DNA of 64,000 nucleotides from Takakia lepidozioides (lineage: Eukaryota > Streptophyta > Takakiopsida > Takakiales > Takakiaceae): contig CM060731.1 of NCBI GenBank assembly GCA_030704615.1, positions 44,020,001 through 44,084,000 of the forward strand. Direction: 5' to 3'. Below, in pieces: positions 15,101-24,299 of this stretch (within the stretch, counting starts at the first letter, position 1; each line of letters starts with the position of its first letter). The notes beneath the pieces were generated by a model. The model searched no databases. It was not told the DNA's origin and saw nothing but the letters and a program-made list of their open reading frames with translations. Both the position numbers and the translations under genes were made by a program.

Positions 15101-15383
15101 TGCACAACTGGGTCCAGGACCAGTAAGTGTGGCTCTTGTTGCGCTATCCACTAAGCTGTCTGCGAAATCTGCAATCTGCTAATACTAAGTCTTGGCACAG
15201 TCACACGGCCTCACTTTTGAGCTGCCACTGTTGCTGCCACTGTTGCTCCCAACACCTTTCTCTGTTGGGTTAAGTTCTGGAAACTTCACCACAAGTGGTC
15301 TTATTGAAACAGGTGGAAGAGCATCGACCAAGAAAGTGAGGCGGAAAAGAAAAAGTGCAGCTGCGACAGACAGCTGGAGTTGA
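110..15383 (+). CDS. SMC4: Condensin subunit SMC4, 29 exons
   Basis: Condensin ATPase that pairs with SMC2 to compact mitotic chromosomes. I place exons at 110-247, 393-482, 680-781, 968-1144, 1555-1685, 1849-1927, 2416-2573, 2809-2884, 3318-3446, 3693-3837, 4250-4380, 6682-6834, 6939-7128, 7387-7520, 7720-7878, 8387-8695, 9681-9857, 10152-10235, 10361-10570, 11483-11572, 11929-12050, 12872-13021, 13143-13250, 13542-13602, 13789-13923, 14038-14125, 14611-14683, 14798-14910 and 15313-15383. All join in phase into about 1,260 aa, the usual SMC4 length. Visible landmarks are Walker [10 protein letters not shown] (exon 2), coiled coil, hinge (exons 14-16, with CGGLDFIVV and SGTMTGGGG), a second coiled coil, signature LSGGEK (exon 25), Walker [12 protein letters not shown] (exon 26) and a basic tail. 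The ATG at 110 is the first in frame before the conserved PRLFIKEMV. Intron 23 appears to use a GC donor. Introns carry LINE remnants. Some internal coiled-coil exon limits rest on splice consensus and phase only. Confidence 0.95.
4451..6050 (-). mobile_element. Cluster of 5'-truncated LINE 3' ends in SMC4 intron 11
   Basis: At least six head-to-tail or nested copies of one retroposon 3' end lie here. On the minus strand each reads: a degenerate C-terminal coding piece (for example [14 protein letters not shown] at 5420-5470), a short 3' UTR with the imperfect stem-loop AAGCTC-TAT-GAGCTT, then TTTCCGCGGACGTTATAAAG and a tail of ATTTC pentamers (GAAAT on the plus strand, near 4456, 4710, 4805, 4885, 4972 and 5311). 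Several copies keep only the last 60-80 bp. Frames are broken, so none is autonomous. Tail and truncation pattern fit target-primed reverse transcription of a non-LTR element. Confidence 0.75.
6129..6182 (-). mobile_element. Short LINE tail (ATTTC)n remnants
   Basis: Two GAAATG pentamer runs separated by a truncated GTGCTTTA stretch, matching the tail of the neighbouring LINE copies. The 250 bp to the right (to 6434) has an open minus-strand frame with no recognised similarity. Confidence 0.55.
6565..6605 (+). repeat. Dispersed repeat containing ACAACGTCTTATGA
   Basis: The core CAAACAACGTCTTATGARTAC followed by ATTCTAT recurs in several SMC4 introns: near 10838-10860 and 11108-11155 in partial form, at 14389-14435, and inverted at 12486-12535. 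It is a dispersed element family of unknown class. Confidence 0.55.
7135..7297 (+). mobile_element. LINE 3' end, plus orientation, SMC4 intron 13
   Basis: Same 3' UTR as the intron 11 cluster in the opposite orientation: ATAAGCTCTATGAGCTTT, a degenerate ACGTT-AAAGTACC, then CATTTC pentamers. It starts about 10 bases after the exon 13 donor, so the insertion sits very close to the splice site without disrupting it. Confidence 0.65.
8168..8221 (+). mobile_element. Minimal LINE 3' end, SMC4 intron 15
   Basis: Only the last ~50 bp of the element is present: TTTTTTCCGCGGACGTTATA, AAGCACC, then CATTTC pentamers ending in CTCTT. Confidence 0.65.
9165..9640 (-). mobile_element. LINE 3' end copies, SMC4 intron 16
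   Basis: Two overlapping minus-strand copies with GAAATG tails near 9293 and 9370, the stem-loop and the ACGTTATAAAG box. The left part (9165-9290) matches the terminal coding region of the family (the segment spelling AAYLHE in better copies). All frames are broken. Confidence 0.6.
12180..12470 (-). mobile_element. Divergent LINE remnant, SMC4 intron 21
   Basis: A GAAATGAAATG start, a diverged CTTTCTAACATCCAC box and a segment like the terminal coding region (AGGTAGGCTGCCAGGCA, compare the same site at 29745). It is more diverged than the other copies, so probably an older insertion. Confidence 0.45.
14165..14350 (+). mobile_element. Divergent LINE C-terminal coding remnant, SMC4 intron 26
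   Basis: The plus strand reads [16 protein letters not shown], matching [16 protein letters not shown] of the LINE family, followed by a degraded 3' UTR. A piece of the ACAACGTCTTATGA repeat follows at 14389-14435. Confidence 0.4.
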
Positions 15384-16955
15384 GGAGAGAGTGGCTGCTA
15401 AGACCCTTCATTGAAGGTCCTCAGCTGTCACCGCTGGATCTAACGGCTGTCTCCTGTATATATACACTTAGGTAGCCTAGAAAGCCAGCCGCTTGCATCT
15501 TCAATGAGCGGCTGATGTACATGTTCTTTTAGCACACGGAGAACTCGCATTTGGTTCCTTCGATCAGTCACTATCTTCAGTGACTCGTCCGATGCAACTT
15601 GTAAATGTGTGGAAGATGAAGCTTGGGAAACAACAACGCTGACTGGGCGCGCAGCGACATATTCAAGCCAACATTGGGCATTGAGGCCTTATTTTACAGC
15701 CTCTGTTCATTCTTATATGGATACTTTTGACTGTAGTCCACCTCAATGCAGCTGTGCCCTGGCTCCTTTCAGATCAATTTTCTCGGTGGATGCGCGCAAG
15801 TTCCAGCATCCTGCGGATTTGACTTGAGAAGACATTTTGCCACTCTCTCGTCAACGCGTGGTGGAAACTTGAACTCCTTGGCAGGTGCTACACTGTATAT
15901 CACAACTGGCATCAAAAAAGTTTTTGTATTAGGTCAAGCATTGCAAAGAGTATTAGGTGACAGGTCTATGTGATTTGAGAGCTCGACGCTCGAAGTACAT
16001 AAAATACGAGTTGTAAGGCTTTACCGAGTCTCACATGCATCATCCTTGGTTGGTGGTTGGTAGAAGATCATTATAAGATAAATTAATTGCCTTTCTATGC
16101 CTAATCTTGGATTAGGCGTCCAAGACCATTCCGGGTCAATGCCATAACAGGAAAAGGGCTATTAGAGTAGTTTGACATGGAACCATATGTAACCAGAAAA
16201 ATTAAACTTGGGTTATGGGTATCAGTAGATTGATACCATGGGTAGTATTTAGTTTTTTAAATATGCTCTGTAATTCATATCGAAAGGAGTCTGGGAAAAA
16301 AATAACCAGGACCGGGGGCCATGAGGAATACATTGTGAACGATGGGGTAACACCCAGGAACCGGCCACTCAGGGAAGGGCTCTACGCAAAGACCATGGCT
16401 ACTCTCAAGTACGAACAGGGAGCCCTTAGCCAGGTCAGGCATGTATACTAAGCATCCAATGGATCGGAGAGAAAAAGATGAACACCCCCATCTGGATCAG
16501 ACCAGAAAACTGAGGGGTCAAAAGAAAAAGAAGGCCAAGGACGTAAGCACATACCAGAAAACAAAAGAAGAAACAAGTATCACCCAGAACAAAAGGTAAA
16601 CTAACCCCCCACCCCAAACCTGAATCAATGCTGCCGAAGAGTGTGTATTATTGTGTAATGCCTGCGACATTTCTTACTCTTTACCTCAAGATCTTTTCTC
16701 ATAGGAAGCTACCAGCGGGGAGAAAGGATGATGGAAGATGAAAAGAAAAGAAATCATCCTTTTTCTGTACGCAGGGTAACACCCCTCCTGTGGGGCATTC
16801 CCAGATATTCTGGCCTTCCCCTCATGCTACCGGCTACACCTTGAGGCTTACGTATTGGGTAATACCCTGAGTGGAGGGCATTCCCGGATTTAAGGGCCTG
16901 ACGTCTTTTTCTATCATCCTTTCGTAATGCGATTTTGCAATTGAACTTCTCAAAA
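15384..16955. other. Gene-free stretch: SMC4 3' flank
   Basis: Contains the presumed SMC4 3' UTR and AT-rich intergenic DNA. Near 16774-16905 two related segments, GGGTAACACCCCTCCTGTGG and GGGTAATACCCTGAGTGGAG, each followed by GGCATTCCC, form a short diverged direct repeat. No protein or RNA gene was recognised. Confidence 0.5.
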
Positions 16956-16958
16956 AAA

Positions 16959-17223
16959 CGTTAAAAGCAGGTGTGGCGGATTCTGCCACTTTTTCGGCCT
17001 AATTCTCAAGCCGAGCCAAATCGGCAGGATGGCCGATTACGCACAGAGGACGGCAGACCTACCACCGAGGCCCATGTCATCAGCCATCAACCAACCCACC
17101 TTCCCCTAAGGCTCGCCCCGTTTATATCCTCTCCGGGGCTCTGAATCTGGCCAATCGGATAATCGAACCTCAATCATATTGCGCCACGTAGCGGCGAGAA
17201 CCCCGCCACACCTGCTTTTAACG
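16959..17223. mobile_element. MITE-like element with 21-bp perfect terminal inverted repeats
   Basis: The left end (16959-16979) and right end (17203-17223) are exact reverse complements over 21 bp, core GCAGGTGTGGCGG. The 265-bp interior is non-coding. No target-site duplication is clear, so the element limits or superfamily cannot be fixed. It directly abuts a second foldback. Confidence 0.65.
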
Positions 17224-17228
17224 CCAGT

Positions 17229-17337
17229 GAACGGGCCGCGTTGGCCGACTCTGCCTTGTGCGCGGCCATAGGGCTCGCCCTGACGGGCTCGCCCAAAGGC
17301 CGCTTACAGGGCAGAATCGGCCAAACAAGGCCCGTTC
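17229..17337. repeat. Foldback repeat, half of it also at 36205-36270
   Basis: GAACGGGCC at the left pairs with GGCCCGTTC at the right; the arms extend about 28 bp with a few mismatches (GTTGGCCGACTCTGCC against GGCAGAATCGGCCAAAC). Inside is a GGGCTCGCCC / GACGGGCTCGCCC duplication. The right arm with its CTAGTAC flank recurs inverted near 36197-36272, so this is a mobile family. Confidence 0.6.
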
Positions 17338-18584
17338 TCTAGTACAAAATGGATCATTCCATACCAGAATTGGACTGCCTGAGCTTCCGTAACCCCTTGG
17401 GATTTAATTACGCGGGAAGAGATATGGGGTTTTTTGTTTTTAAAGAGAAGGATTTAATTACTTTCATATGCATGGGCATCATTAACCCGTAATGTCCTAT
17501 AGAAATTTTGGCAAAAATCTGCCTATTCAAGCCTTCCGGTCAGCGTATACTTTGTGTATATCTAAACATATATTATGCATATTTCTCCTGTACTAGCACA
17601 CCTATAGTATGTGTACTCCACCATTACCTTTGTGGCCTCTCTCCTGCCTCTCATGTAAATCACAAAATTCCACATTCATGAAGAATGCAGTGAAACTTTG
17701 ATTCAGGCATTGTTGGGATAGGAGAAACATCTCTATGTAGAGACTACGGAATGATAGATTTCTTGCTTGGTCAGGTCTTCATGTTTCCAAATCCTTAATT
17801 TGACTGCAGTTCAAGAGAGAGTATGAGTAGGTGTGCACTGGTTATGTTGATGATCATAGTACAAGGAGAATGAATTGGTTTCAGAGCTATGTGCAATGAG
17901 CATGACAATGGCAACGATTGCCATGGCAGCCGTTTCTATGCGTAAATGGAGAGGGCCAAGACCAACAGTTACCGCCCCTGCACCAACCAATGATTCAATC
18001 TCCTCGGTGGTAAAATCTGCATGCTTATGAACCCCAGCTGTATTAATAGTTGTATACATACAGGTTAAATATATGGTATCTTCTTACCCTAAATAACCCT
18101 AGTTGACCAAGGGTCTAAAGCAAACCACAGGCACGAGAGTCTTATCCCGGGCTTTTGGAATCTTAAGCCCAGGCTCAAGAATGTTCCATATCCCCGGATA
18201 GTGTACGAGTATGGCCTTTTTGGGCTTCCGTAGACTCGCTCCCTGATCCCCCAACCGCGCCCCTCCCGAGGCTCCACACGCCTGACCACACATGTGGGGC
18301 TCACCAACCCGCCAACATTTTGGTGGGCCAGCCATCCCCCGGGTCTACCCTCACATCTGCCCACTCCCCACCTTACCTACTTCTCATCCCTTTGGTTTTG
18401 TTAAATAAACAAAAAATTAAATGAGGATTGCTTGGCATTGTTTTGAGAGTGCAAGTTTAGGACGCACAGATCTGGGTGCTCAACACGCCCTACAATCCAC
18501 AGCACAGAAAATTCTAAGAAAAAAAATCTGCAGAAGTTATTAACTCGTGAGTAACTCACTGCGGGCCTGGTGGGCGCTTAAGGG

Positions 18585-18940
18585 TTAATGCTTCATTGAC
18601 AAGAACAGGAACAACCTCCCAACTGGTACCCATCAAACATACAATATAGATTATCTGGTTTGTCTTTTGTTTTTTGTTTAGGTTTTTATGCCGATGTGAA
18701 AACTACAAGACCAACCTTCCGGAGGATATACCAACCTCCAAACTGTTCAGAATTTAGAGAAAATTTAGAACTGGTAAGAACAACCTTCCAGTTGGTATCA
18801 TCGAACATGATAGAAACAACCTTCCGTAAGAAAAACGTAATTGTTTGGATTGTATGCAAAGTGTAAAATGACATGAACAACCCTCCGAAGGGTACACTAA
18901 CATATGTATTGAGCCTTCCTCAAGGGGGAAATGAAACGAT
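18585..18940 (+). repeat. Degenerate repeats with AACAACCTTCC core
   Basis: The core RAACAACCTYCC, often followed 5-10 bases later by GGTAC or GGTATC, appears about seven times at irregular spacing. It looks like a decayed minisatellite; no coding content. Confidence 0.4.
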
Positions 18941-19084
18941 CATTGACTTTCACATTTGTATGATCAACATTTCAGATCATATGCCTAAATTATACATTGT
19001 TCCTCAAGTTTTTTGCATAATATATTATATTTCCAATCAAAAGAAACATTGTTTTGAGAAGTCATCACTACATAGTAGTACGGA

Positions 19085-19166
19085 TCACCCCCGAAAGGGG
19101 GGAGTAGCCGCAAGGCGAAGTGGCTCTTAGTTATGCTGGCCTCGACAGAGTCTTCTCTCTCTCAAC
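19085..19166 (+). repeat. Dispersed ~85-bp repeat, copy 1
   Basis: Starts with the small hairpin CCCCCGAAAGGGGG, then GTAGCCGCAAGGCGAAGTGG, CTCTTAGTTA and GAGTCTTCTCTCTCT. Copy 2 is at 20608-20700. Confidence 0.6.
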
Positions 19167-19212
19167 ACGTAGTCCTTAGAGTAGTACAGTAGAAAGCAAA
19201 TATTTAACCTAT

Positions 19213-19432
19213 GGCTAGTAACTCACTTGGATAAGTGTACTGTGTGTCACATTGGTGGTTCAGGGTTCAAATCCTACTACTCTGTCCTATGGATATGATT
19301 TGTTTCGTGATCAGTTGGTCTTGGATGACGTTTCCTCCTGTGTGCCCAATGGCTTATCTTTAAAGTCCCCCCTCCTCAAGGGCCTATATTGTGAGCAGTC
19401 ACTCCCAGTTTCCTTCCAAAAAACAAACATAT
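19213..19432 (+). mobile_element. tRNA-derived SINE
   Basis: The head resembles a tRNA gene: an A-box-like TAACTCACTTGGATAAGTG and a B-box GGGTTCAAATCC about 50 bases later. The body ends with TATTGTGAGCAGTCACTCCC and a short A-rich tail. The 3' module recurs at 37690-37765 and 53785-53835. The tRNA part cannot fold as a full tRNA, so this is a retroposon, not a tRNA gene. Confidence 0.55.
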
Positions 19433-19837
19433 ACACATACACATATATAAATAATAATTTGAATAATGTAATATTATTATACTATAAGCAACAATATTTC
19501 CCTAGTGAAAAGGCGAGGATTACTAAAATATATCACATATATTTGAATTCAGGAGAGTTTCGTTGGCCAATCCTCCCCCCCCCCAACACAAAATGAACCA
19601 AAAATCAAAAAGATGGTTTCGCTGAAGAAACTCATTGTGAGTACAAATTTGTAACTTTTAAAGTGTGGTCCCATTTTTGTTTCGCCATAATCTATTATCC
19701 ATATATTCTTAGAATATGGAAAATATCCTATTTGCTCACACTAAAAAAGTGTTTCCCCTCGGTGAGACCTTATGACCTCCCTAGTGGTTACTTTTTCCAC
19801 CACATTGTGGTTCTTATTTTTAGTGGCTCTGTCCCGT

Positions 19838-20031
19838 AAGGGATAGAGGCATTGTGGAGACTTCTTGCCTAGGCGGAGCTAGGCAGAGAAAGAACGGAGA
19901 ACTAGGCTTATCCATTAATCCTAGAGAGAGAGAGCCTAGTCTTTAGAGGGTGGATGGAACCCGCAATGGATAGAGGCATTGTGGAGGCTTCTTGCCTAGG
20001 CGGAGCTAGGCAGAGGCTCATCTATTAAGCC

Positions 20032-20064
<33 letters not shown>

Positions 20065-20172
20065 TAGTCTTTAGAGGGTTGATGGAACCGCAAGGGATAG
20101 AGGCATTGTGGAGACAATCTTTAGGGAGAGAACTAGGCTTATCCATTTAGCCTAGTCTATGGAGGGTTGATG
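19838..20172 (+). repeat. Minisatellite, ~120-bp unit, about three copies
   Basis: Units start with GGGATAGAGGCATTGTGGAG, continue with CTTGCCTAGGCGGAGCTAGG, CTTATCCATTAA and an AG run, and end with GCCTAGTCTTTAGAGGGT, TGATGGAACC. The third unit is internally shortened. The AG run in unit 2 is expanded (about 20033-20062). Confidence 0.8.
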
Positions 20173-20607
20173 GGCATGATTCATGAAGCCCTAGGAAAAG
20201 TATAAAACAACAACCACAAAATCACCAAAGGAGATAGCCTCTTGTGGGAGCCGCTTGTTTATTTTGAGTAAAAGGGCCATTGTCCCTTTCTCTTTATTTT
20301 AAATAAGAAAAATGATATCTAATGGATCGGTATGAAGAATAATTTTGTTCAATAAAATCAACATATGAAGCAAGGTAGTTTGTTTGTTTTGTTTTATTTT
20401 ATTTTATTTGTTTGTTTGTTTTGTCGTGTTGAGATCTCCCAAACCGCAGGCCCCGGTTTTGGTGCTTGGTGCCGTTGGAAAGCCCTCGAGGAGGGGTGCA
20501 TGGGCTTGGTCTCATAAATTTTGGACCTGCGGTGTGGGATATGTGGAAATCCAAATACCTCATACCCGCGGTTACTTGGTGTCCCCCTAGACACCTATCA
20601 TATTTGT

Positions 20608-20700
20608 ATAGGGCCCCACCCTCGAAAAGGGGGCAGTAGCCGCAAGGCAAAGTGGCTCTTAGTTACTCCGGCCTCGGCCGGAGTCTTCTCTCTCTTTGCA
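20608..20700 (+). repeat. Dispersed ~85-bp repeat, copy 2
   Basis: Same order as copy 1 at 19085: CCCTCGAAAAGGGGG hairpin, GTAGCCGCAAGGCAAAGTGG, CTCTTAGTTA, and here an extra palindrome CCGGCCTCGGCCGG before GAGTCTTCTCTCTCT. Confidence 0.6.
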
Positions 20701-20704
20701 CACT

Positions 20705-21950
20705 GGGCTTGGGCTTAGATGACACTGGACACTTGGGCCAACGCTACTCTAGTAATGACACTATTGAGAACCTTATATCAAACCGGCAAAGAAAGACCAT
20801 CTGAAATTAATTTTGCCACTTTCTGTTTTCAAATCCAGATAACTTTCTTCATTTTAACAAAACTGACAATACCCTACACCGGCCAATCTCACCATGATCG
20901 GATATGGGGATACCCACCCACCACTGGAAATTACTGTACTAAAAGGCCTCCAAAACATACACGGAAATTCCCCCCATTAGGTTATAATTGTTAGCACTCT
21001 AAGGTCCTGCGGCTTCACTAACACTCTTCAGGATTTCTTAGGAACGGTGAGTGAGGACAACAAGTGTGTAAGGCCATGCTAATGTGACTCCATCACCCCG
21101 TTTTTGCTGTGGTTGCAATATGCAGCTCAAGCTGGAGAGGTGTCTTCGTCATTGCATCTGTTGAATACCATGCCTCATATTGTGGTTATCAAGTAACCAA
21201 GTTGGGTGTCTGTCTCTCTCTATTTTTTAAGAAAATTAGAAATTTAGAAGAGGGGGAAGAGGCCCTCCAATTGTATTGCAGCGAGGTGGAAAAAATAACC
21301 ACTTAAAGAGGCCGCGAACTTAGGCTTACAGTGGGAAACCACCCGGTGACCGCTCTTAATAAAGTCACCAAAGAAACAATGTCTTTAGCTGAAACAGCAC
21401 CAACTTCCCCGAGCTTCTGAACCGCAACTTCTCTCAAGCTTTCACAAATCCTAGAAAGAGATTAGCTCGAAACCCTGGCCAAATATCTGGATGGATGAAA
21501 CCAGAGTACTAGACACTAGACCTATTATAGAACATATATCTATATATATGTTTATATATACATGTGTATTTAGAACAAATATATATAGAACATGGCATGC
21601 AAAGACATGGCACAGTCACTGGGCATACATGGGCGTACTATATTGCCTATGTTTTTTTTCCTTTTTTATTTTTGAACCAAAATCACATCTTACACACATG
21701 TTGAGAGCCTATGCAGGGCAGTGGACTAGTTTAAGCACTGAAGGTAACTTAACTGCAGATAGGAACGTGCACTCCAGTAAGTAGTGCTGTATCCTTGGAC
21801 AAAGCACATATCACATCGCTATCAGGGAAACTTTACATTCTTTAGGTCCTTTCCACTTGCGGGCAGCCTATCTGGGGAGCTGACAAGCAGCTTCATTCAT
21901 CATATCTATCAATGTCTCAGTGCTTGGGTTTCGCTCAATAAGAGTTTGAA
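20705..21950. other. Gene-free stretch
   Basis: AT-rich intergenic DNA with a TATATA-rich patch at 21535-21575. No gene, repeat family or RNA recognised; the right end probably holds the AGT1 3' UTR. Confidence 0.4.
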
Positions 21951-21956
21951 GGGCAC

Positions 21957-23162
21957 TCAAATTCGTGAAGCAATGAGCGGAGTGGCTTTCTGGAGATAGG
22001 CACCTGCTGCTGCCACGCCACTGCCTAAAGAAACGGGATAACCAACCTCCTGTAATACCATCTCCACACCTGCAAGAGCACCAAGCAATTGGAGCTCGTT
22101 CAGATTTCCAAGATGCCCAATCCGAAACACTTTCCCTGCAACTTTGTTTAGGCCAACTCCAAGGCTGAGGTTGAACTTCTTCCATGCAAGCTTCACGATC
22201 TCTGCGCTGTCAATGTAAGATGGCACAAGCACAGCAGTGACAGTATCGCTGTGCCACTCTGCCTTTTGCGTGCACAGCTTGAGACCCCAAGCCTTCACGG
22301 CTTCCCTTGTAGATTGTGCAAGTCGATGGTGCCTGGCAATGACATTCTCGAGACCTTCCTCAAAAATGAGGTCCAGAGAAGCGCGCAGACCATAAAGCAT
22401 CTGGCTGGAAGGAGTGTACGGCCAATAGGAGCCAGCTTTGTAATACTTCATGTAATCTGCCCAGTCAAAAAATACTCTGCAGGATTTGGCAGTTTTTGCA
22501 GCTTCCAAAGCCTTGGGCCCCGCACATACAATTCCCAGGCCTGTAGGCAGAGAGAGTGCCTTCTGTGATCCAGTCAAAGCAACGTCCACTCTCCAATCAT
22601 CCATGCGAAAATCAATGGCACCAATTGATGATACACCATCCACCAGCAACAAGGCTGGATGTGCGGTCTCATCGAGTACCTTCCGTACTGCGCCAATATC
22701 GTTTGTGACCCCCGTGGATGTCTCATTGTGCACACAACAGACTGCCTTGATAGCATGCGAGTAATCCGCGGATAGCTTCTGCTTCAAAACAGCCAGCTTG
22801 ATACCGGTTCCCCACTCACACTCTATCACATCCACGTCGAATTTGAGGCGCTGCATCTGGTCTATCCAGAGGAGACTAAACTGTCCTAATTCGAACGAGA
22901 TAATCTTGTCCCCCGGTGACAATGTATTGGTCAATGCACTCTCCCATGCACCAGTTCCTGTTGTAGGAAAGATGAAGGAAACCGCATCCTTGGTCTTGAA
23001 GATTTGCTTCACATCCTCAATAACCGATTTGGAAAGCTTCGGGAAAGCAGGGGAGCGATGGTCTTCGTTACTCCTGTTCATAGCCCTCAGGATCGGCTCC
23101 GGTACATTGGTAGGCCCAGGCACGAACAAATGGTTCCTTCCAGGCGCTGGGTAGTACTCCAT
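21957..23162 (-). CDS. AGT1: Serine:glyoxylate aminotransferase, peroxisomal
   Basis: PLP enzyme of the photorespiratory cycle: serine plus glyoxylate gives hydroxypyruvate plus glycine, in the peroxisome. The 401-aa frame matches plant AGT1 along its whole length: HLFVPGPTNVPEP at the N-terminus, substrate loop FPTTGTGAWESALTNTLSPG (residues 65-84), DGVSSIGAIDFRMDDW, and the Schiff-base lysine K201 in ALTGSQKALSLPTG. It ends in SRI, a type 1 peroxisomal targeting signal, as in Arabidopsis AGT1. The ATG is at 23162-23160 and the stop TGA at 21959-21957. The gene has no intron; this could be ancestral loss or a retrocopy, but the frame is intact and nothing suggests decay. It converges on SMC4 and diverges from the transporter at 25691. 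Confidence 0.97.
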   Translation of the reverse strand: MEYYPAPGRNHLFVPGPTNVPEPILRAMNRSNEDHRSPAFPKLSKSVIEDVKQIFKTKDAVSFIFPTTGTGAWESALTNTLSPGDKIISFELGQFSLLWIDQMQRLKFDVDVIECEWGTGIKLAVLKQKLSADYSHAIKAVCCVHNETSTGVTNDIGAVRKVLDETAHPALLLVDGVSSIGAIDFRMDDWRVDVALTGSQKALSLPTGLGIVCAGPKALEAAKTAKSCRVFFDWADYMKYYKAGSYWPYTPSSQMLYGLRASLDLIFEEGLENVIARHHRLAQSTREAVKAWGLKLCTQKAEWHSDTVTAVLVPSYIDSAEIVKLAWKKFNLSLGVGLNKVAGKVFRIGHLGNLNELQLLGALAGVEMVLQEVGYPVSLGSGVAAAGAYLQKATPLIASRI

Positions 23163-23516
23163 CTCTGCGCACTACAGGCCGCTTCCTAACTTCTCCTCTC
23201 ACAAATGCAATTCTCGTACACTCTCCTGAGCCTTGACAGGCCACAGTGGTAATCAATTTCTTTCAGAAAGCCTCAGTTGCAACCTCCTTGAAGAATGGCC
23301 GCATACATATGAGGCTGCGCAGCCGAAAGGCCTCACCTTCGCACTGCACTTGAAATGTTGTGGAAACTATTATCAGCAGCAGGAAAACGCAGTGCAGTGC
23401 ATATGAAAAGCGCAGTGCAGTGCACTTGGGTGATAAGAAAGCGCAAGCAAGCATAGCCTCACATTGCAGAAACCAGTGCCACCCATTCCGCCCATCCGAC
23501 GTAGACAAGTTGGCGC

Positions 23517-23745
23517 CAAAACTTGTGCCACGTAGGTGCCATGTAGGCAAATGACCCACTTCCATTTCTTAAACTTGTGCCACGTAGGTGCCACGTAGGA
23601 AAATGACCCACTTCCATTTTCTTAAACTTGTGCCACGTAGGTGACATGTAAGCAAATGACCACTTCCATTCTTAAACTTGTGCCACGTACGTGCCATGTA
23701 AGCAAATGACCCACTTCCATTTTCTTGGGCTGGGGCCATAGTGTA
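23517..23745. promoter_or_regulatory. Tandem repeat (~53 bp x 4) with ACGT cores upstream of AGT1
   Basis: Four units run ACTTGTGCCACGTAGGTGCC, then ATGTAAGCAAATGACC, CACTTCCATT and TCTTAA, with a few differences. Each holds CCACGTA, an ACGT core of the kind bound by plant bZIP factors, and most hold a second near-copy (CCACGTAG or CCATGTAA). The array lies 355-583 bp upstream of the AGT1 start codon. The repeat is seen; a promoter role is inferred. Confidence 0.6.
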
Positions 23746-24059
23746 AAGCTGTTGGGCCCAATTTTCAGGCGTCCGCCAATGGGAACGCTCCACTTGGTCT
23801 TGGGCTTGTGCCCTAGTGCCGCTTACTCGCTACGTAGACTCGATTTTTGAGACAAAAATAAATAAAATTTTGCAAAGTTTTGCATTTTCCAGCTACTCCT
23901 TTGCCTGCTCAGTATGGCGTATTTGGAGGAGGATTAAAAAGCAGAATTCTACGCCTAATGCCACTCGCACATTATGCCATTTGCACTAGCACATTATGAA
24001 ACATAATGTGTTTGATTAAGACTTGCAAGCCAATGAGAGGGCGGGAGACGCAATCCTTT

Positions 24060-24155
24060 ACGTTATGGAATGGGCCACGACATGCCATTATGGCGGTTTC
24101 GGCGGCAGCTTGCCCTCCCGCTCGGCATGTTGCGGCCCATTCCATAGTACGTTAC
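24060..24155. repeat. Short foldback (imperfect palindrome)
   Basis: TATGGAATGGGCC-ACGACATGCC pairs with GGCATGTTGCGGCCCATTCCATA about 40 bases later. Non-coding; either a small MITE or a structured intergenic sequence. Confidence 0.5.
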
Positions 24156-24240
24156 GCCTACACGGCCTTCCTGGAGGTTATTTTTTCCTCCGCGGTGTTC
24201 TTGCTCCTTTTGGTTAATAAAATTCTCCAGCCTGTTATTA

Positions 24241-24267
24241 CAAAATAATAATAATAATAATAATAAC
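24241..24267. repeat. (AAT)n microsatellite
   Basis: A run of AAT/ATA triplets in the intergenic region between AGT1 and the transporter. Confidence 0.8.
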
Positions 24268-24299
24268 TGGCCGCTGGAACGCAGACGAGGCGACCCGGT

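Noticed and set aside
19213-19290. Functional tRNA gene
   Set aside because: A and B boxes are recognisable but the acceptor stem and anticodon arm cannot form; it continues into a SINE body.
23517-23745. CRISPR-like array
   Set aside because: Contiguous tandem units without unique spacers in a plant nuclear context; it is a minisatellite.
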